Assembly: GCA_964428355.1 (NCBI GenBank)
Contig: CAYRYU010000033.1
Location: 6,511-70,510 of the forward strand
Origin: CAYRYU01 sp964428355
GTDB taxonomy: Bacteria; Muiribacteriota; Ozemobacteria; Ozemobacterales; Ozemobacteraceae
DNA length: 64,000 nucleotides
Reading direction: 5' to 3'
The translations under genes were made by a program, and so were the position numbers. Shown here piece after piece: positions 24,997 through 33,876 of the stretch; the stretch's first letter is position 1; each line of letters opens with the position of its first letter. The notes under the pieces were generated by a model. The model did not search any database and had not been told where the DNA came from. It worked only from the letters and a program-made list of their open reading frames with translations.

Positions 24997-27900
24997 CTAT
25001 TGGGCCAGGTAGGTGGGCTTGTAGATGAAGGTCAGGTCTTTCCGGGACGGAACCCCGATCTCGATCGTGTGCCAGTTCCCGTCGTTCCCGCCCGAGGGTG
25101 GAACGAAACTGAGCTTGGACTGACTCCCTACCTCGCGCATGATCCCGCGGAAAACCTCCTCGAGCTCGCCCGCCGATGGAGCGAAAAAGAAGCTCCCGCC
25201 GGTGCTCGAGGCCAGGGTTCTCAATACCCGCTCCCCGCGGCTGTCACGCATCTTCATTTCCCGACCGAGGCCGATGCAGAAGATCTGCACGTCCTGCCGA
25301 CGAGCGGCATCCACGACTTCCTGCAGGGTCCTTACGCTTCCGGGGCCCGTCCGCATGTTGTTTTCATCCACCCCGTCCGTCAAGACAACGATGGCGGGCC
25401 GGTCGGTCACCGAACGGATCTTTTCGACCCCCATGAAAACCGCGTCGTAGAGGGCGGTTCCGTTCTGAGGAACCAGATACTCGATCTCCTGCTGTAGTTT
25501 CCGCCGGTCGTTGGAAAAATCCATCGCCAGCTGAGGGGAATCCGAGAATTTGATCAGGAAGGCCTTGTCGTTCCCCTTCATCAGGTCGACGAACGTCACC
25601 GCGGCATCCTTGGCCTTTTCCAGGCGATGCTCGTTCTTCATGCTGCCCGATATGTCGATAACGAGGCCGAAGTTGATCGGAAGCTGGGCGGCAGAATCGA
25701 GGGTGTAATCCTTCACGTCCTTCCCGTCCTCCCGAATCCCGAGGGGGAGCTTCTGGATATCGGGTGTGGGGGTGTATTTCCCCTTGTCATCCCTGGTAGA
25801 AAAGTACAAGACCACTTTCTTGGGCGGGTTGACACGGAATCTCACCGTGGTCTGGAAGCTCTTTCCGTCGGACCGGAAAACCTCGGCCTTCAGCTCATGT
25901 TCCCCCTCGGGAATCCTCAGGATATCGAGATCGAACTCCCAGGGAGATTTCGTCATCGTCTTGAAAACCTTACCGTCCAATCCGACTTCGACTTTAACGA
26001 TCGTCGTGCCGGGCTGCTCGTTCACGATCGTCAGCGAGCCCTTCGTGCTGTTCCTGATGACCTGCCCAGGGCTGATTCCGTTGACCGAAACGAAGAACTT
26101 GGGCTTGATCACCTGAACCGTCTGCTGGGCTTCCGCGGTCTGACCGATTTCGTTTTCCACAACGGCTTTCAGGACATGCTCCCCCTCGGGAATGGGTTCC
26201 GTATCCCACCCCGTCTTCATCCCGGATCCTGAAAGCTCCGCAAGTTCCTTCCCATCGACCGAAACCCTGACTACCTTCAGGGCGGTCTCATGCCACCCGC
26301 TGTCTGCCGAAACGGCGATGGTCTCCTTTCCGTAGACCTTCGCTCCCGGCCCTGGTGAAAGAAATGCCACTCTGGGTTTTGGGACGAAGAACTTGAACGT
26401 CCCGACCGCATCCGCCTTACGTCCGTCCGACATGAGGGCTTCGACCATAAGGGAATGGGGGCCCGGTGAAGTGGATTGGGGAAGGAGCGGGAAGAAATAC
26501 TCCGGTCCGGCTTGAGGGAACTCTTTGATGGCCTTTCCGTCGAGGTTGAAAACCACCTTCTTGTAGAACTGGCCGGTGACCTTCGCCCGATACGTGGCAT
26601 CCTTCCAGATGGCTGCACCGTCCGGAGGTTCCAGAATTGCGACCTGTGGAAGCAGCCGTTTGATCGAGATCTCGACCTTGGCTTCAGCGTTTCGTCCGTA
26701 GATGTCTTTGACCCTGGCAATCAGCGTGTGTTTGCCGGCATCGTGATCGTCAGGGTTCTCCCCCTTGTGTTCGAAGGTCCCCTCACGCTTTTCAAGGAAG
26801 GTTCTGAGCGGAACGGTATCCAGGAGGAGTTCCACCTTTTCGGGTGCGCCTTTGACCTGGACCTTGAGGTCGAAAGGTTTTGAAATCTCCGTCCCGGGTT
26901 TGGGATCGAGGATTTCGATCGTTGGAGGGGGCGGGAGGTCTTTTTTATACGCCAGGGAATACTTGCACGAGATGAAGTCGAAAACCTGGCCGAAGATCTT
27001 TTCGAGGTCGACGGCATCCTTGGCATGGAAGTACTTCCCCCCGGTGACGGATGCCATCTCCGAAAGGATCTTGCCTCCTGAGCTGGTCGGTTCCATGCCG
27101 CTCCCGAACCCGATGGCGAAGACCTGGATTCCACGGTTCTTGATCCGCTCCAGGGTGGAGGGATAGCCCTGGTTGCTTCCCGAATCGGCGCCATCGGAAA
27201 AGAGAACGACGATGCCGGTTCCTCCGGAATGGGCCTCGAGCTCATCGAAAACGGCGAAAACCGAATCGTAAAGCGCGGTTCCCCCTCCTGCCTGAAGGGC
27301 CTGAATGCACCCTTCGATCTTCGGCAGGTCGATCGAAAAACCTTCATAGTGCCTGGTGATCTTCGAATTGAAGGAATACAATGAAACCTCGTATCCCGGG
27401 ACCAGCTTCCGGACGAAGGAAAGAGCCGCCTGACGAAGGTCGGCGATGTGGCCGGACATGCTACCGGAGGTATCCAGATCGAGAATCACGCTTCGCCCCT
27501 GGAGTTTTTCGAAAGCCTTCCGGTCCAGGCTCGCGAAAAGCTTGTGGGTCTGCTTTTTTCCGTCCTCCAGAACGGTGAAATCGTCCTGTTTGAGGTTGAT
27601 CACGTCGACTCCCCGTAGGGGGTCCTTGATAGTCAGTTTCAGGGAGGTCTCTTCATCCGGGGAGTTCGGAGGTACCACGCTTGCGCTCATCAGGTAGGTG
27701 GATTTCCCCCCGGGTTTGTAACCCCTGGTGGAAATCTCGACCTCGTGCTCCTTGGTTCCGGTGTCGTTTTCGTCCCAGGTCGAGGTGTAGGAAATCTTGA
27801 CGTAACCCGCTCCCACGGGTTTCCCCAGGACGAGGAACGAGATGTTCGGAATAAGGTAACGGTTCATCGTGGCGATGCCCATGACGAAGGGAAGCAGGAA

Positions 27901-28920
27901 GAAGACCCCGGCACCCGCCAGTTTGGGGACATCCTTGATTTCGCCGTGGAGGATGGAAACCCCCATCCGGCCAAGGATGATCAGCAGCACCAGCGGAAGC
28001 CCCAGGTTGAGATAGAGGCTTGCGGGCTGGAGTCCGAAGGGAATCGACCCCAGAAAACCCGTTCCCAAAACCACCAGGTCGAGCGGGGCCCCCTTCACGA
28101 GCCCGACGATGAAACCCAACGCGCAGTACAGGATCGGAACCGCCAGGGCATGTTTCAGGAACCCTGCAAGCTCCCTCGTATAGAGCCATCCCAGCATCAC
28201 CACGATCGTCCCGAGGCAGGAAACACCCGCCCAGAAACCTGTATCCATGCCGGCAAGAGTGAACCCACGCGTGATGCCGCTTCCAGGAAAGATTGCCGAA
28301 TACGCTATCGGAACGAGGAACAGGGAAAACACGAATACTCCCGTGGGCCCCGGACCGACCGCCTTGAAGAGATGGTAACCGGAAAACAGGGCGAGCATCG
28401 AAGTCAGAAGGCAAACGAACTTGACCCCGGTCCCGAACCTGAAGTTGTCAACCGTGGAATAGATATGCAATGCCAGGATCAGAAGCAGCAGAACCGTCTG
28501 CCCCAGAACAAAGAGCTTCTCCCGCCAGCTTCTCGTGGGGTGGGCTGCAGTCGCAGCCCGGGGTGCAGGATGAGGTTCCGGAGATCGCTTGGGGGGTTCC
28601 GAGGCGGGTTTTCTGGCTGACGCGGCTCCGGATTCCGGGGGGGTTCTCGAAGAGGCCTTGGGCGGAGTCCGGGAAACCGGAACGGGGTCGGGTTTCGCAA
28701 CGGGCTTTTCCCCTGTTTTCGGGTCAGGTTTTGACGGGGTTTTCGGGATCGATGAGGTTTGCGGTCTGGCCTTGCTCGGGAGTTCGGGGGTCTCTGCCGG
28801 TTTTCCCGAGACGGGCGGGCCGCCATCTGGAGAAGGTTTTGAGGGAGAGGAGGAGTCGGGTTTCCGATCCGGTGTCGGACCGGGCTTGGGGTCTTCTGGA
28901 AGGTCCCACTGGTCTTTCAT
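24997..28920 (-). CDS. Large membrane protein with two VWA domains and Ig-like repeats
   Basis: The start at 28920 (GGAGG 6 nt upstream) gives 1307 residues. Order of parts: a cytoplasmic Pro/Lys/Ser-rich tail (about 1-130), six to eight membrane helices (about 140-365), and a VWA domain with MIDAS motif LDTSGSMSG (about 480). Then come at least four Ig-like repeats, marked by ILDPKPGTEI, ILEPPDGAAI, FLSPGPGAKV and VNGISPGQVI (about 690-1060). A second VWA domain with VIDISGSMKN (about 1087) ends the protein. Both MIDAS motifs are complete, so both domains should bind divalent metal and a protein ligand. It is probably an envelope adhesion or scaffold protein. No MoxR-type ATPase is adjacent. 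Confidence 0.87.
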   Translation of the reverse strand: MKDQWDLPEDPKPGPTPDRKPDSSSPSKPSPDGGPPVSGKPAETPELPSKARPQTSSIPKTPSKPDPKTGEKPVAKPDPVPVSRTPPKASSRTPPESGAASARKPASEPPKRSPEPHPAPRAATAAHPTRSWREKLFVLGQTVLLLLILALHIYSTVDNFRFGTGVKFVCLLTSMLALFSGYHLFKAVGPGPTGVFVFSLFLVPIAYSAIFPGSGITRGFTLAGMDTGFWAGVSCLGTIVVMLGWLYTRELAGFLKHALAVPILYCALGFIVGLVKGAPLDLVVLGTGFLGSIPFGLQPASLYLNLGLPLVLLIILGRMGVSILHGEIKDVPKLAGAGVFFLLPFVMGIATMNRYLIPNISFLVLGKPVGAGYVKISYTSTWDENDTGTKEHEVEISTRGYKPGGKSTYLMSASVVPPNSPDEETSLKLTIKDPLRGVDVINLKQDDFTVLEDGKKQTHKLFASLDRKAFEKLQGRSVILDLDTSGSMSGHIADLRQAALSFVRKLVPGYEVSLYSFNSKITRHYEGFSIDLPKIEGCIQALQAGGGTALYDSVFAVFDELEAHSGGTGIVVLFSDGADSGSNQGYPSTLERIKNRGIQVFAIGFGSGMEPTSSGGKILSEMASVTGGKYFHAKDAVDLEKIFGQVFDFISCKYSLAYKKDLPPPPTIEILDPKPGTEISKPFDLKVQVKGAPEKVELLLDTVPLRTFLEKREGTFEHKGENPDDHDAGKHTLIARVKDIYGRNAEAKVEISIKRLLPQVAILEPPDGAAIWKDATYRAKVTGQFYKKVVFNLDGKAIKEFPQAGPEYFFPLLPQSTSPGPHSLMVEALMSDGRKADAVGTFKFFVPKPRVAFLSPGPGAKVYGKETIAVSADSGWHETALKVVRVSVDGKELAELSGSGMKTGWDTEPIPEGEHVLKAVVENEIGQTAEAQQTVQVIKPKFFVSVNGISPGQVIRNSTKGSLTIVNEQPGTTIVKVEVGLDGKVFKTMTKSPWEFDLDILRIPEGEHELKAEVFRSDGKSFQTTVRFRVNPPKKVVLYFSTRDDKGKYTPTPDIQKLPLGIREDGKDVKDYTLDSAAQLPINFGLVIDISGSMKNEHRLEKAKDAAVTFVDLMKGNDKAFLIKFSDSPQLAMDFSNDRRKLQQEIEYLVPQNGTALYDAVFMGVEKIRSVTDRPAIVVLTDGVDENNMRTGPGSVRTLQEVVDAARRQDVQIFCIGLGREMKMRDSRGERVLRTLASSTGGSFFFAPSAGELEEVFRGIMREVGSQSKLSFVPPSGGNDGNWHTIEIGVPSRKDLTFIYKPTYLAQ

Positions 28921-29032
28921 CGCTGCCTCCGGTGTTGTCCCGGCCATTCTACCTCTGAAACCGCCCCTCCGCCACCCCAATCTCCAAATCAGAAATCCGG
29001 TCCACAAAAGCATCTGGGAGTTTCACCCCGGT

Positions 29033-29061
29033 TTGACTTGGGGGAAGGGAACCTCTATAAT
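29033..29061 (+). promoter_or_regulatory. Near-consensus sigma-70 promoter of the NifX-like gene
   Basis: TTGACT (29033-29038), a 17-bp spacer and a perfect TATAAT (29056-29061) lie upstream of a leader of about 160 nt. This is the best promoter match in the window. Confidence 0.75.
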
Positions 29062-29098
29062 TCTCTCTAGCGAGAAATTTCGGGGAACTTTTGGGATG

Positions 29099-29146
29099 TT
29101 CCAGCCCCCGCGCTGTTCCAGCCGCCGGGCTGTTCCAGCCGCCGTG
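29099..29146 (+). repeat. Triple GCTGTTCCAGCCGCCG-type direct repeat in the leader
   Basis: TGTTCCAGCC occurs three times at 16-bp spacing between the promoter and the start codon of the NifX-like gene, each followed by a GC-rich CCCGCG, GCCGGG or GCCGTG variation. Confidence 0.55.
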
Positions 29147-29225
29147 CGGAGAATTCCCCCGCCTAAAAAATGGGATGAAGTATCCGGATGGGCCTGTTAC
29201 CGGCAACCGGAATCGGGAGAGAATC

Positions 29226-29612
29226 ATGAGAATTGCAGTTCCGATCTCGAGCAGGGATGGCCTCAACAGCATGGTCAATGCCCATTTTACCTCAGCCGAT
29301 GCATTCCTGATCTTCGACGACCTTACGGGGGAATGGCATATCGAGGAATGCGGGCACTCCGACCCTTTGCTGGGTGCACAGAGCCGGGTGCAGGCTTTGG
29401 GCAAGAACAAAGTCGGCATGGTCATCGTCGGGGGAATCGGGATGACGCTCATCCAGAAACTCCGGGGGTCGGGGATGCGTGTCTACCAAGGTACGCATGG
29501 AACCGTCGAGGAGAACATCCACCTTTTCCGGGACAACTTCCTCAAGGAGATCGGACTCTTCGATCCTTGTACAGGCATGGGAAGAACCCCTGACCAGGAC
29601 CGCGCCAAGTGA
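29226..29612 (+). CDS. NifX/NifB-type (dinitrogenase FeMo-cofactor biosynthesis) domain protein
   Basis: 128 residues; the start at 29226 follows CGGGAGAGAATC. It is a single NifX/MTH1175-like domain: MRIAVPISSRDGLNSMVNAHF, ADAFLIFDDLTGEW, LGKNKVGMVIVGGIGMTLIQKLRGSGMRVYQG, and TVEENIHLF. Stand-alone members occur in many non-diazotrophs and may bind Fe-S or Mo clusters; no nif gene is present here. The C-terminus (FDPCTGMGRT) contains one Cys. Confidence 0.87.
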   Translation: MRIAVPISSRDGLNSMVNAHFTSADAFLIFDDLTGEWHIEECGHSDPLLGAQSRVQALGKNKVGMVIVGGIGMTLIQKLRGSGMRVYQGTHGTVEENIHLFRDNFLKEIGLFDPCTGMGRTPDQDRAK

Positions 29613-29714
29613 CTCCATTCGTTGGGGAAGCGTGGATTTTCTTCGCTTCCTGTGATACCTTGAGCCCTCGGCAGGAATACTGAATACCCCCGATACCATT
29701 TTCCATGGGCATGA

Positions 29715-30695
29715 ATGAGCGGTCGAAATCCGTCGTCGAACTATCTCTTCTCCTGGGTCGTCGCACTGACCTGGCTCCTGGTGGCAGCAACCCGGGGGTT
29801 GTGGCACCTGTTCTCGGAATTCTGGCCTGTTTCACTGACCATGGCTTTTGGTTCCTTCATCGCGGGGGCTACCGCTGAAGGGGGAGGGGCCGTCGCCTTT
29901 CCAGTTTTTACAAAAGCCTTGCATATCCCGGCGAAAACCGCCAGGGACTTCGCTCTCGCTATCCAGTCGGTCGGGATGACCTGCGGTTCGCTTCTGATTT
30001 GCCGGAGCGGGTATGGGTTTCTCCCGGAGGCCTTTGGTTGGAGCTTTCTGGGTGGAATCCCCGGGCTGATCCTGGGAATCGAATTTGTCGCCCCCCTGTT
30101 TGGGGGCACCGCGCCGAAGGTTTTTTTCACCCTTTTCACCGTCAGTTTCGGAGTCTGCCTGTATATGATCAACCGGGGATTTCGGTCCCCGGCGGCTGCC
30201 CTTTCCGTTACCTCTTTCAAGAGGAGGATCGCATTCATCCTTACAGGCTTGGTGGGAGGCACGGTCGCAGGAGTTATAGGGAGCGGGGCGGATGTGGTCC
30301 TGTTCACCGTCCTCTGCCTCAGATACGGAGTCGACGAGAAGATCGGGACCAGGACGACCATCTTCCTGATGGCTTCACTGTCCATGGTCGGGTTCGGTTA
30401 CCTGGGATTGTCCGGGCAGCTTTCCCCACAGGTACTCCCGATGTGGTTTTGCACAGTCCCGATCGTGGCGTTCGGAGCTCCTTTGGGTGCGATTTTCTGC
30501 AACCGGCAGAAAAGGGAAAACGTGGTCACCTTCCTTCTGTGCCTGATCGCGTTCGAAGCCTTTTCGACATTTCTCCTCATACCTCTCGATCGGGAAGCCA
30601 TCTTCTGGTCCGTGACTTTTCTGGGGGTCTCCCTTTCCAGCCTCTGGTTGATGGGAAGAGGAAAACCTTCCCCGGATTGCCCCACGCAGACCTGA
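29715..30695 (+). CDS. TauE/SafE-family membrane permease
   Basis: 326 residues with eight to nine hydrophobic segments. Typical features are the paired repeats with GSFIAGATAEGGGAVAFPVF (about 46-65) and GLVGGTVAGVIGSGADVVLF (about 180-200), plus RTTIFLMASLSMVG. Members export sulfite, sulfoacetate or other organosulfonates; the substrate here is unknown. No strong ribosome-binding site precedes the chosen ATG. It follows the NifX-like gene by 102 bp on the same strand. Confidence 0.88.
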   Translation: MSGRNPSSNYLFSWVVALTWLLVAATRGLWHLFSEFWPVSLTMAFGSFIAGATAEGGGAVAFPVFTKALHIPAKTARDFALAIQSVGMTCGSLLICRSGYGFLPEAFGWSFLGGIPGLILGIEFVAPLFGGTAPKVFFTLFTVSFGVCLYMINRGFRSPAAALSVTSFKRRIAFILTGLVGGTVAGVIGSGADVVLFTVLCLRYGVDEKIGTRTTIFLMASLSMVGFGYLGLSGQLSPQVLPMWFCTVPIVAFGAPLGAIFCNRQKRENVVTFLLCLIAFEAFSTFLLIPLDREAIFWSVTFLGVSLSSLWLMGRGKPSPDCPTQT

Positions 30696-30733
30696 AGATC
30701 GCAGAAGGATCCGCGGCGAACAACCTAAAATGG

Positions 30734-30766
30734 TCCGGGCCGGAAACCCGAAGGCCCCGGCCCGGA
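30734..30766. terminator. GC-rich 10-bp hairpin between convergent genes
   Basis: TCCGGGCCGG (30734-30743) pairs with CCGGCCCGGA (30757-30766) between genes ending at 30695 and 30786. No T tract follows. Confidence 0.45.
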
Positions 30767-30785
30767 AATCCGTTCGAATCAGGTT

Positions 30786-31550
30786 CTATTTGGCTTCTTT
30801 TCCAAGGGATTTCTGATACTCGGAATGGTATTTCTGATACTGGGTCAGGGATTTCTTCGCTTCTTCCTGGTCACCCTTCTGAAGTGCCTGGGTGTATTTC
30901 TTGTAGGCAGCCTGGTATTTTTCGTAGAGTTTCTGCTTGAAGGACTTCAGTGAATTCTTCACCTTCAGGACAGGTTTGGAGGCCATGGATTCCCCGCTCG
31001 AGACCGCGAGAGCTTCCTGGTTCCCATTTTTCTTCATATGGGAAATGAAGGCGGAAGCTTTCTGGTCCTGGATTGACTGGGCTTCGGCCGTCACTTCCGC
31101 CGATTTGGCGATCAACCTTCCCGAAGCAAGGAACTTCCCTACGGCCGCTCCGATGATTCCTCCCAGGATGGCCCCCGGTATTCCCATGGTTGCGCCGCCG
31201 ATGCACGCCCCGGCGATCCCGCAGAGGCCCATGGCGATCTTCCCCTCACCGCTGAAAATCCATTTAACGAGACCCTTGCCGAGGAAGTAACCGCCGATTC
31301 CTCCCGCGATGATCCCGATGGGGCCGAGCGCGATTCCGAGTACCGCCGCGCCGGTCAAGCCCATGACGATTCCGGCTGGGATAGCCCCGAGGTTGATGAC
31401 CCATTTCCGGGCGGAATCCACTGCTGATTTAACGGAATCGATAACCCCGGCCTGGACAGGTTGTACAGCAAGAACGAAGAGGGAAAGGATGAAGGCCACC
31501 GCCAGAATCGAACACCCTCCCCGTTGAAACCGCTTGAAAAGGTTCAGCAT
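30786..31550 (-). CDS. Exported glycine-zipper protein with charged helical tail
   Basis: 254 residues; AAGGAG lies 7-8 nt before the ATG. A signal peptide (about 1-35, ending VQAG) is followed by Gly/Ala-rich helices (about 50-140: GLTGAAVLGIALGPIGIIAG, IGGATMGIPGAILGGIIGAA) of glycine-zipper type. A polar tail (about 150-254) ends in a Tyr/Lys/Gln helix containing YEKYQAAYKKYTQALQKG. That last element resembles the C-terminus of the divergently transcribed neighbour. It is probably membrane-inserted outside the cytoplasm; function unknown. Confidence 0.8.
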   Translation of the reverse strand: MLNLFKRFQRGGCSILAVAFILSLFVLAVQPVQAGVIDSVKSAVDSARKWVINLGAIPAGIVMGLTGAAVLGIALGPIGIIAGGIGGYFLGKGLVKWIFSGEGKIAMGLCGIAGACIGGATMGIPGAILGGIIGAAVGKFLASGRLIAKSAEVTAEAQSIQDQKASAFISHMKKNGNQEALAVSSGESMASKPVLKVKNSLKSFKQKLYEKYQAAYKKYTQALQKGDQEEAKKSLTQYQKYHSEYQKSLGKEAK

Positions 31551-31610
31551 AAGGTTTCTCCTTCCAATCGTCCAAGGAAAAAACTGGGACTCGGCCGTCC
31601 ACTATATTCT

Positions 31611-31639
31611 ATTTTACTTACGAAACACGAAACCTCCAA
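31611..31639 (-). promoter_or_regulatory. Promoter of the glycine-zipper gene
   Basis: On the minus strand TTGGAG (31639-31634), a 17-bp spacer and TAAAAT (31616-31611) lie about 60 bp before the start codon. Confidence 0.55.
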
Positions 31640-31717
31640 GTTCGGAAAAAGTTTTTTTCGCAAAATTTTCCCCGGCTTCCTTACCCCCTCTGAGAATTCC
31701 GAAAATCAGGTTGATCG

Positions 31718-31746
31718 TTGACGCTTTCCGTTTCCATAAGTAGACT
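31718..31746 (+). promoter_or_regulatory. Promoter of the exported helical protein gene
   Basis: TTGACG (31718-31723), a 17-bp spacer and TAGACT (31741-31746) lie 36 bp before the start codon. It is back-to-back with the minus-strand promoter at 31611-31639. Confidence 0.55.
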
Positions 31747-31782
31747 TGAAAGAAATCAACGCCCTCACAGGGAGGAAACGAT

Positions 31783-32940
31783 ATGTTTTACGAAAAAAAC
31801 CGGAGATTTTTCCCCGTTCTGACTTCATTCCTGGTGATTCTTCTTTCAGGGGGGGTGGCGAGCGCAGGTTTCTTCGGCGACGTCGGCACCTACATGAAGG
31901 AACGCTCCCAGATCAAAGCCCACACGAAGAACATCGCACTCGGGGTACGGGAGCTGTACAAAGACCGGAAGTCGGTGAGTTCATTCGCCCAATCGGCAGC
32001 CGCTCTCGTCGGTTCATACAAGCAGATCAGGGATAAAAAGGCCAACATTTCCAAGCTTCTCGATATCGCCAAGAATATCTCCACACTTGTAAAGGAGTAT
32101 CAGAACCTGGCTCCCAAGGCAGAGAAGTTGTACAACCAATGCCAGCCCGACCTCGAGTACTTCTACAACCTCAAAGATGAAAAGGATCAGACCATCGCGT
32201 TCAGCGCGGACCCGGGAAAGAAGTATCCCTTCTACACCGTTTCCGAAAACCGGATCGGGAAGCTCTCGGGGGCATGGGGTTGGGGCCGGGTCTGGGATTC
32301 CGTCAAAGAGAATCCTCTCAATGTGTTCAGGTGGGGAAAGCTCAAGGACGAATATCAATACGGAAAAGCCGAGGCCAAATATGCCCTGAAATGCGCCCAG
32401 GTCGCTTACGAGGCCACTTCCTATTTCAACATAGCCAAGAAATCGATCCAGGAACTCCTCGGGATCAAATCCGAGATCGACGGAATCCTGGGGGGAGACC
32501 TCGAAGCGCTCCTTCAGATCAATTCGACCGCTGAACGGATCAAAGGTTCGGGAACTTCGATCGAGGTCCTCGGGGAAGTTGCAACCAAAGCCGCCAACGG
32601 GATCGGGAAACGGTTTGATGAGCTCAACGATGCCCAGAACAAGTTCGTCGAGGTCCACAAGGCATATCAGCAGAAATATGGTGGGAATGCCACCGCAAAA
32701 ACTGCTGATTCCTCTTCAGCTCCCTCGGTCTCGATTCCCCAATCCCAGGGAGCGACCGTTTCCGGGGGCAGTTCGAGCGGATCGAAACCCGATTTGAACG
32801 TAGCCATGGAGGCATATCAGAAGGCCTACCAGGTTTACACCAAGCTTGTTTCACAAGGGGCTTCCCAGGACCAGATCAAAAAAGCCCTCGACAACCTCCA
32901 GAAATCCCGCGAAAGGGTTGAGGCGGCCAAAGGGAAATAA
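31783..32940 (+). CDS. Exported, mostly helical protein
   Basis: 385 residues with GGGAGG 7 nt before the ATG and a signal peptide (about 1-30, ending ASAG). The mature protein is dominated by helices rich in Lys, Glu and Ala (for example KANISKLLDIAKNISTLVKE and LLGIKSEIDGILGG). It has one Cys pair (YNQCQPDLEY, ALKCAQVAY), a Ser/Gly-rich hinge (about 320-345), and a C-terminal helix MEAYQKAYQVYTKLVSQG similar to the divergent neighbour's tail. It is likely a periplasmic or surface coiled-coil protein. No family recognised. Confidence 0.8.
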   Translation: MFYEKNRRFFPVLTSFLVILLSGGVASAGFFGDVGTYMKERSQIKAHTKNIALGVRELYKDRKSVSSFAQSAAALVGSYKQIRDKKANISKLLDIAKNISTLVKEYQNLAPKAEKLYNQCQPDLEYFYNLKDEKDQTIAFSADPGKKYPFYTVSENRIGKLSGAWGWGRVWDSVKENPLNVFRWGKLKDEYQYGKAEAKYALKCAQVAYEATSYFNIAKKSIQELLGIKSEIDGILGGDLEALLQINSTAERIKGSGTSIEVLGEVATKAANGIGKRFDELNDAQNKFVEVHKAYQQKYGGNATAKTADSSSAPSVSIPQSQGATVSGGSSSGSKPDLNVAMEAYQKAYQVYTKLVSQGASQDQIKKALDNLQKSRERVEAAKGK

Positions 32941-32964
32941 TCGGGAATTTCCGCGATTCGATCC

Positions 32965-32998
32965 GGAAAGAGACGGTTTCGGCCGTCTCTTTCCATTT
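32965..32998 (+). terminator. 12-bp perfect stem terminator
   Basis: GGAAAGAGACGG and CCGTCTCTTTCC flank a 6-nt loop and are followed by ATTTCC, 24 bp after the upstream stop codon. Confidence 0.65.
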
Positions 32999-33073
32999 CC
33001 AGGATTTCCCCGTGAATTTCCCGAAATCATTGACGCGGAAAGCTGGTGAGGAGTACCCTGGAATCGACATCAA

Positions 33074-33868
33074 TTGACCCCGGGGGGTGGTCCTTTGCCA
33101 TTGGTTTTCGGTGTTGTCGCCCTCGTTCTCGGAATCGTCCTCATTGTGTTTTCCCTGAGAACACGCAAGAAAATCAGCAAAATCGAAGGTACCCCCACCA
33201 CGACTGCCAGCGAACTGATCAGCCTCAAAGGCTCAGGATCATCAACCCAGGGAGCTGAAAGAACCGTCGAGGTCAAGGGGATCATCCGTTGCGACAAACC
33301 CCTCAGATCACCGATCCTGGGAAAAGAATGCGTCTATTTCAAGAGTTCCGAGCGGGAAAAATCGGAGCATATCCATTACCGTTATGATTCGGAAAACCGG
33401 AAGCACAGGACATGTGAGACGAAATACCGTACTATCCGGGACGAAACGGGCGAATCCCCATTCTGGTGCGAAGATCCCACCGGAAGGGTCCTTATCGAAC
33501 CTGCCGGTGCTGAAATCGACGGGGAGAAAGTCCTGGACAGATTTGAGCCCGTTGCCAGCACCGGCCACAAGACCGGTTTTCTGAACACCTTCTTCGGAAG
33601 CGACGAAGGGACGAAAGTCCTCGGCAGGGAGCTTGCCGAAACCGTCCTCCCCGTTGGAAAGCAAGTTTATGTCCTGGGGAGCTTCGATGGTTCGGGCTTC
33701 CATCCATCCGTCGTTAAGCCGAAAACGGGTGGAAGCCATTTCCTGATCACGCTGAAATCGGAAGATGAGCTCGTGGCATCGTTGAAATCGACTTTTCTGA
33801 TGAGTTTCGGGGGTGGCATCCTGCTCACCATCGCCGGAATCATAGGGATCTTCCTCGGAGCCCGCTAG
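33074..33868 (+). CDS. GIDE-domain (MUL1/E3-like BAM domain) membrane protein
   Basis: About 264 residues, probably starting at a TTG (33074); TTG codons at 33095 and 33101 are alternatives, and no ribosome-binding site decides it. An N-terminal membrane helix (about 9-30) and a C-terminal one (about 240-262) flank the GIDE domain: RTVEVKGIIRCDKPLRSPILGKECVYFKS, HIHYRYDSE, DPTGRVLIEPAGAEID and VLPVGKQVYVLGSFDG. This is the domain architecture of bacterial homologues of mitochondrial MUL1, without the RING finger. Bacterial members are often found near LemA; none is seen here. Confidence 0.83.
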   Translation: MTPGGGPLPLVFGVVALVLGIVLIVFSLRTRKKISKIEGTPTTTASELISLKGSGSSTQGAERTVEVKGIIRCDKPLRSPILGKECVYFKSSEREKSEHIHYRYDSENRKHRTCETKYRTIRDETGESPFWCEDPTGRVLIEPAGAEIDGEKVLDRFEPVASTGHKTGFLNTFFGSDEGTKVLGRELAETVLPVGKQVYVLGSFDGSGFHPSVVKPKTGGSHFLITLKSEDELVASLKSTFLMSFGGGILLTIAGIIGIFLGAR

Positions 33869-33876
33869 GTTCCACG

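Noticed and set aside
28589..29593. Plus-strand 334-codon frame crossing into the NifX-like region
   Set aside because: It is antisense to the VWA gene and then out of frame with the NifX-like gene, which has its own start and promoter.
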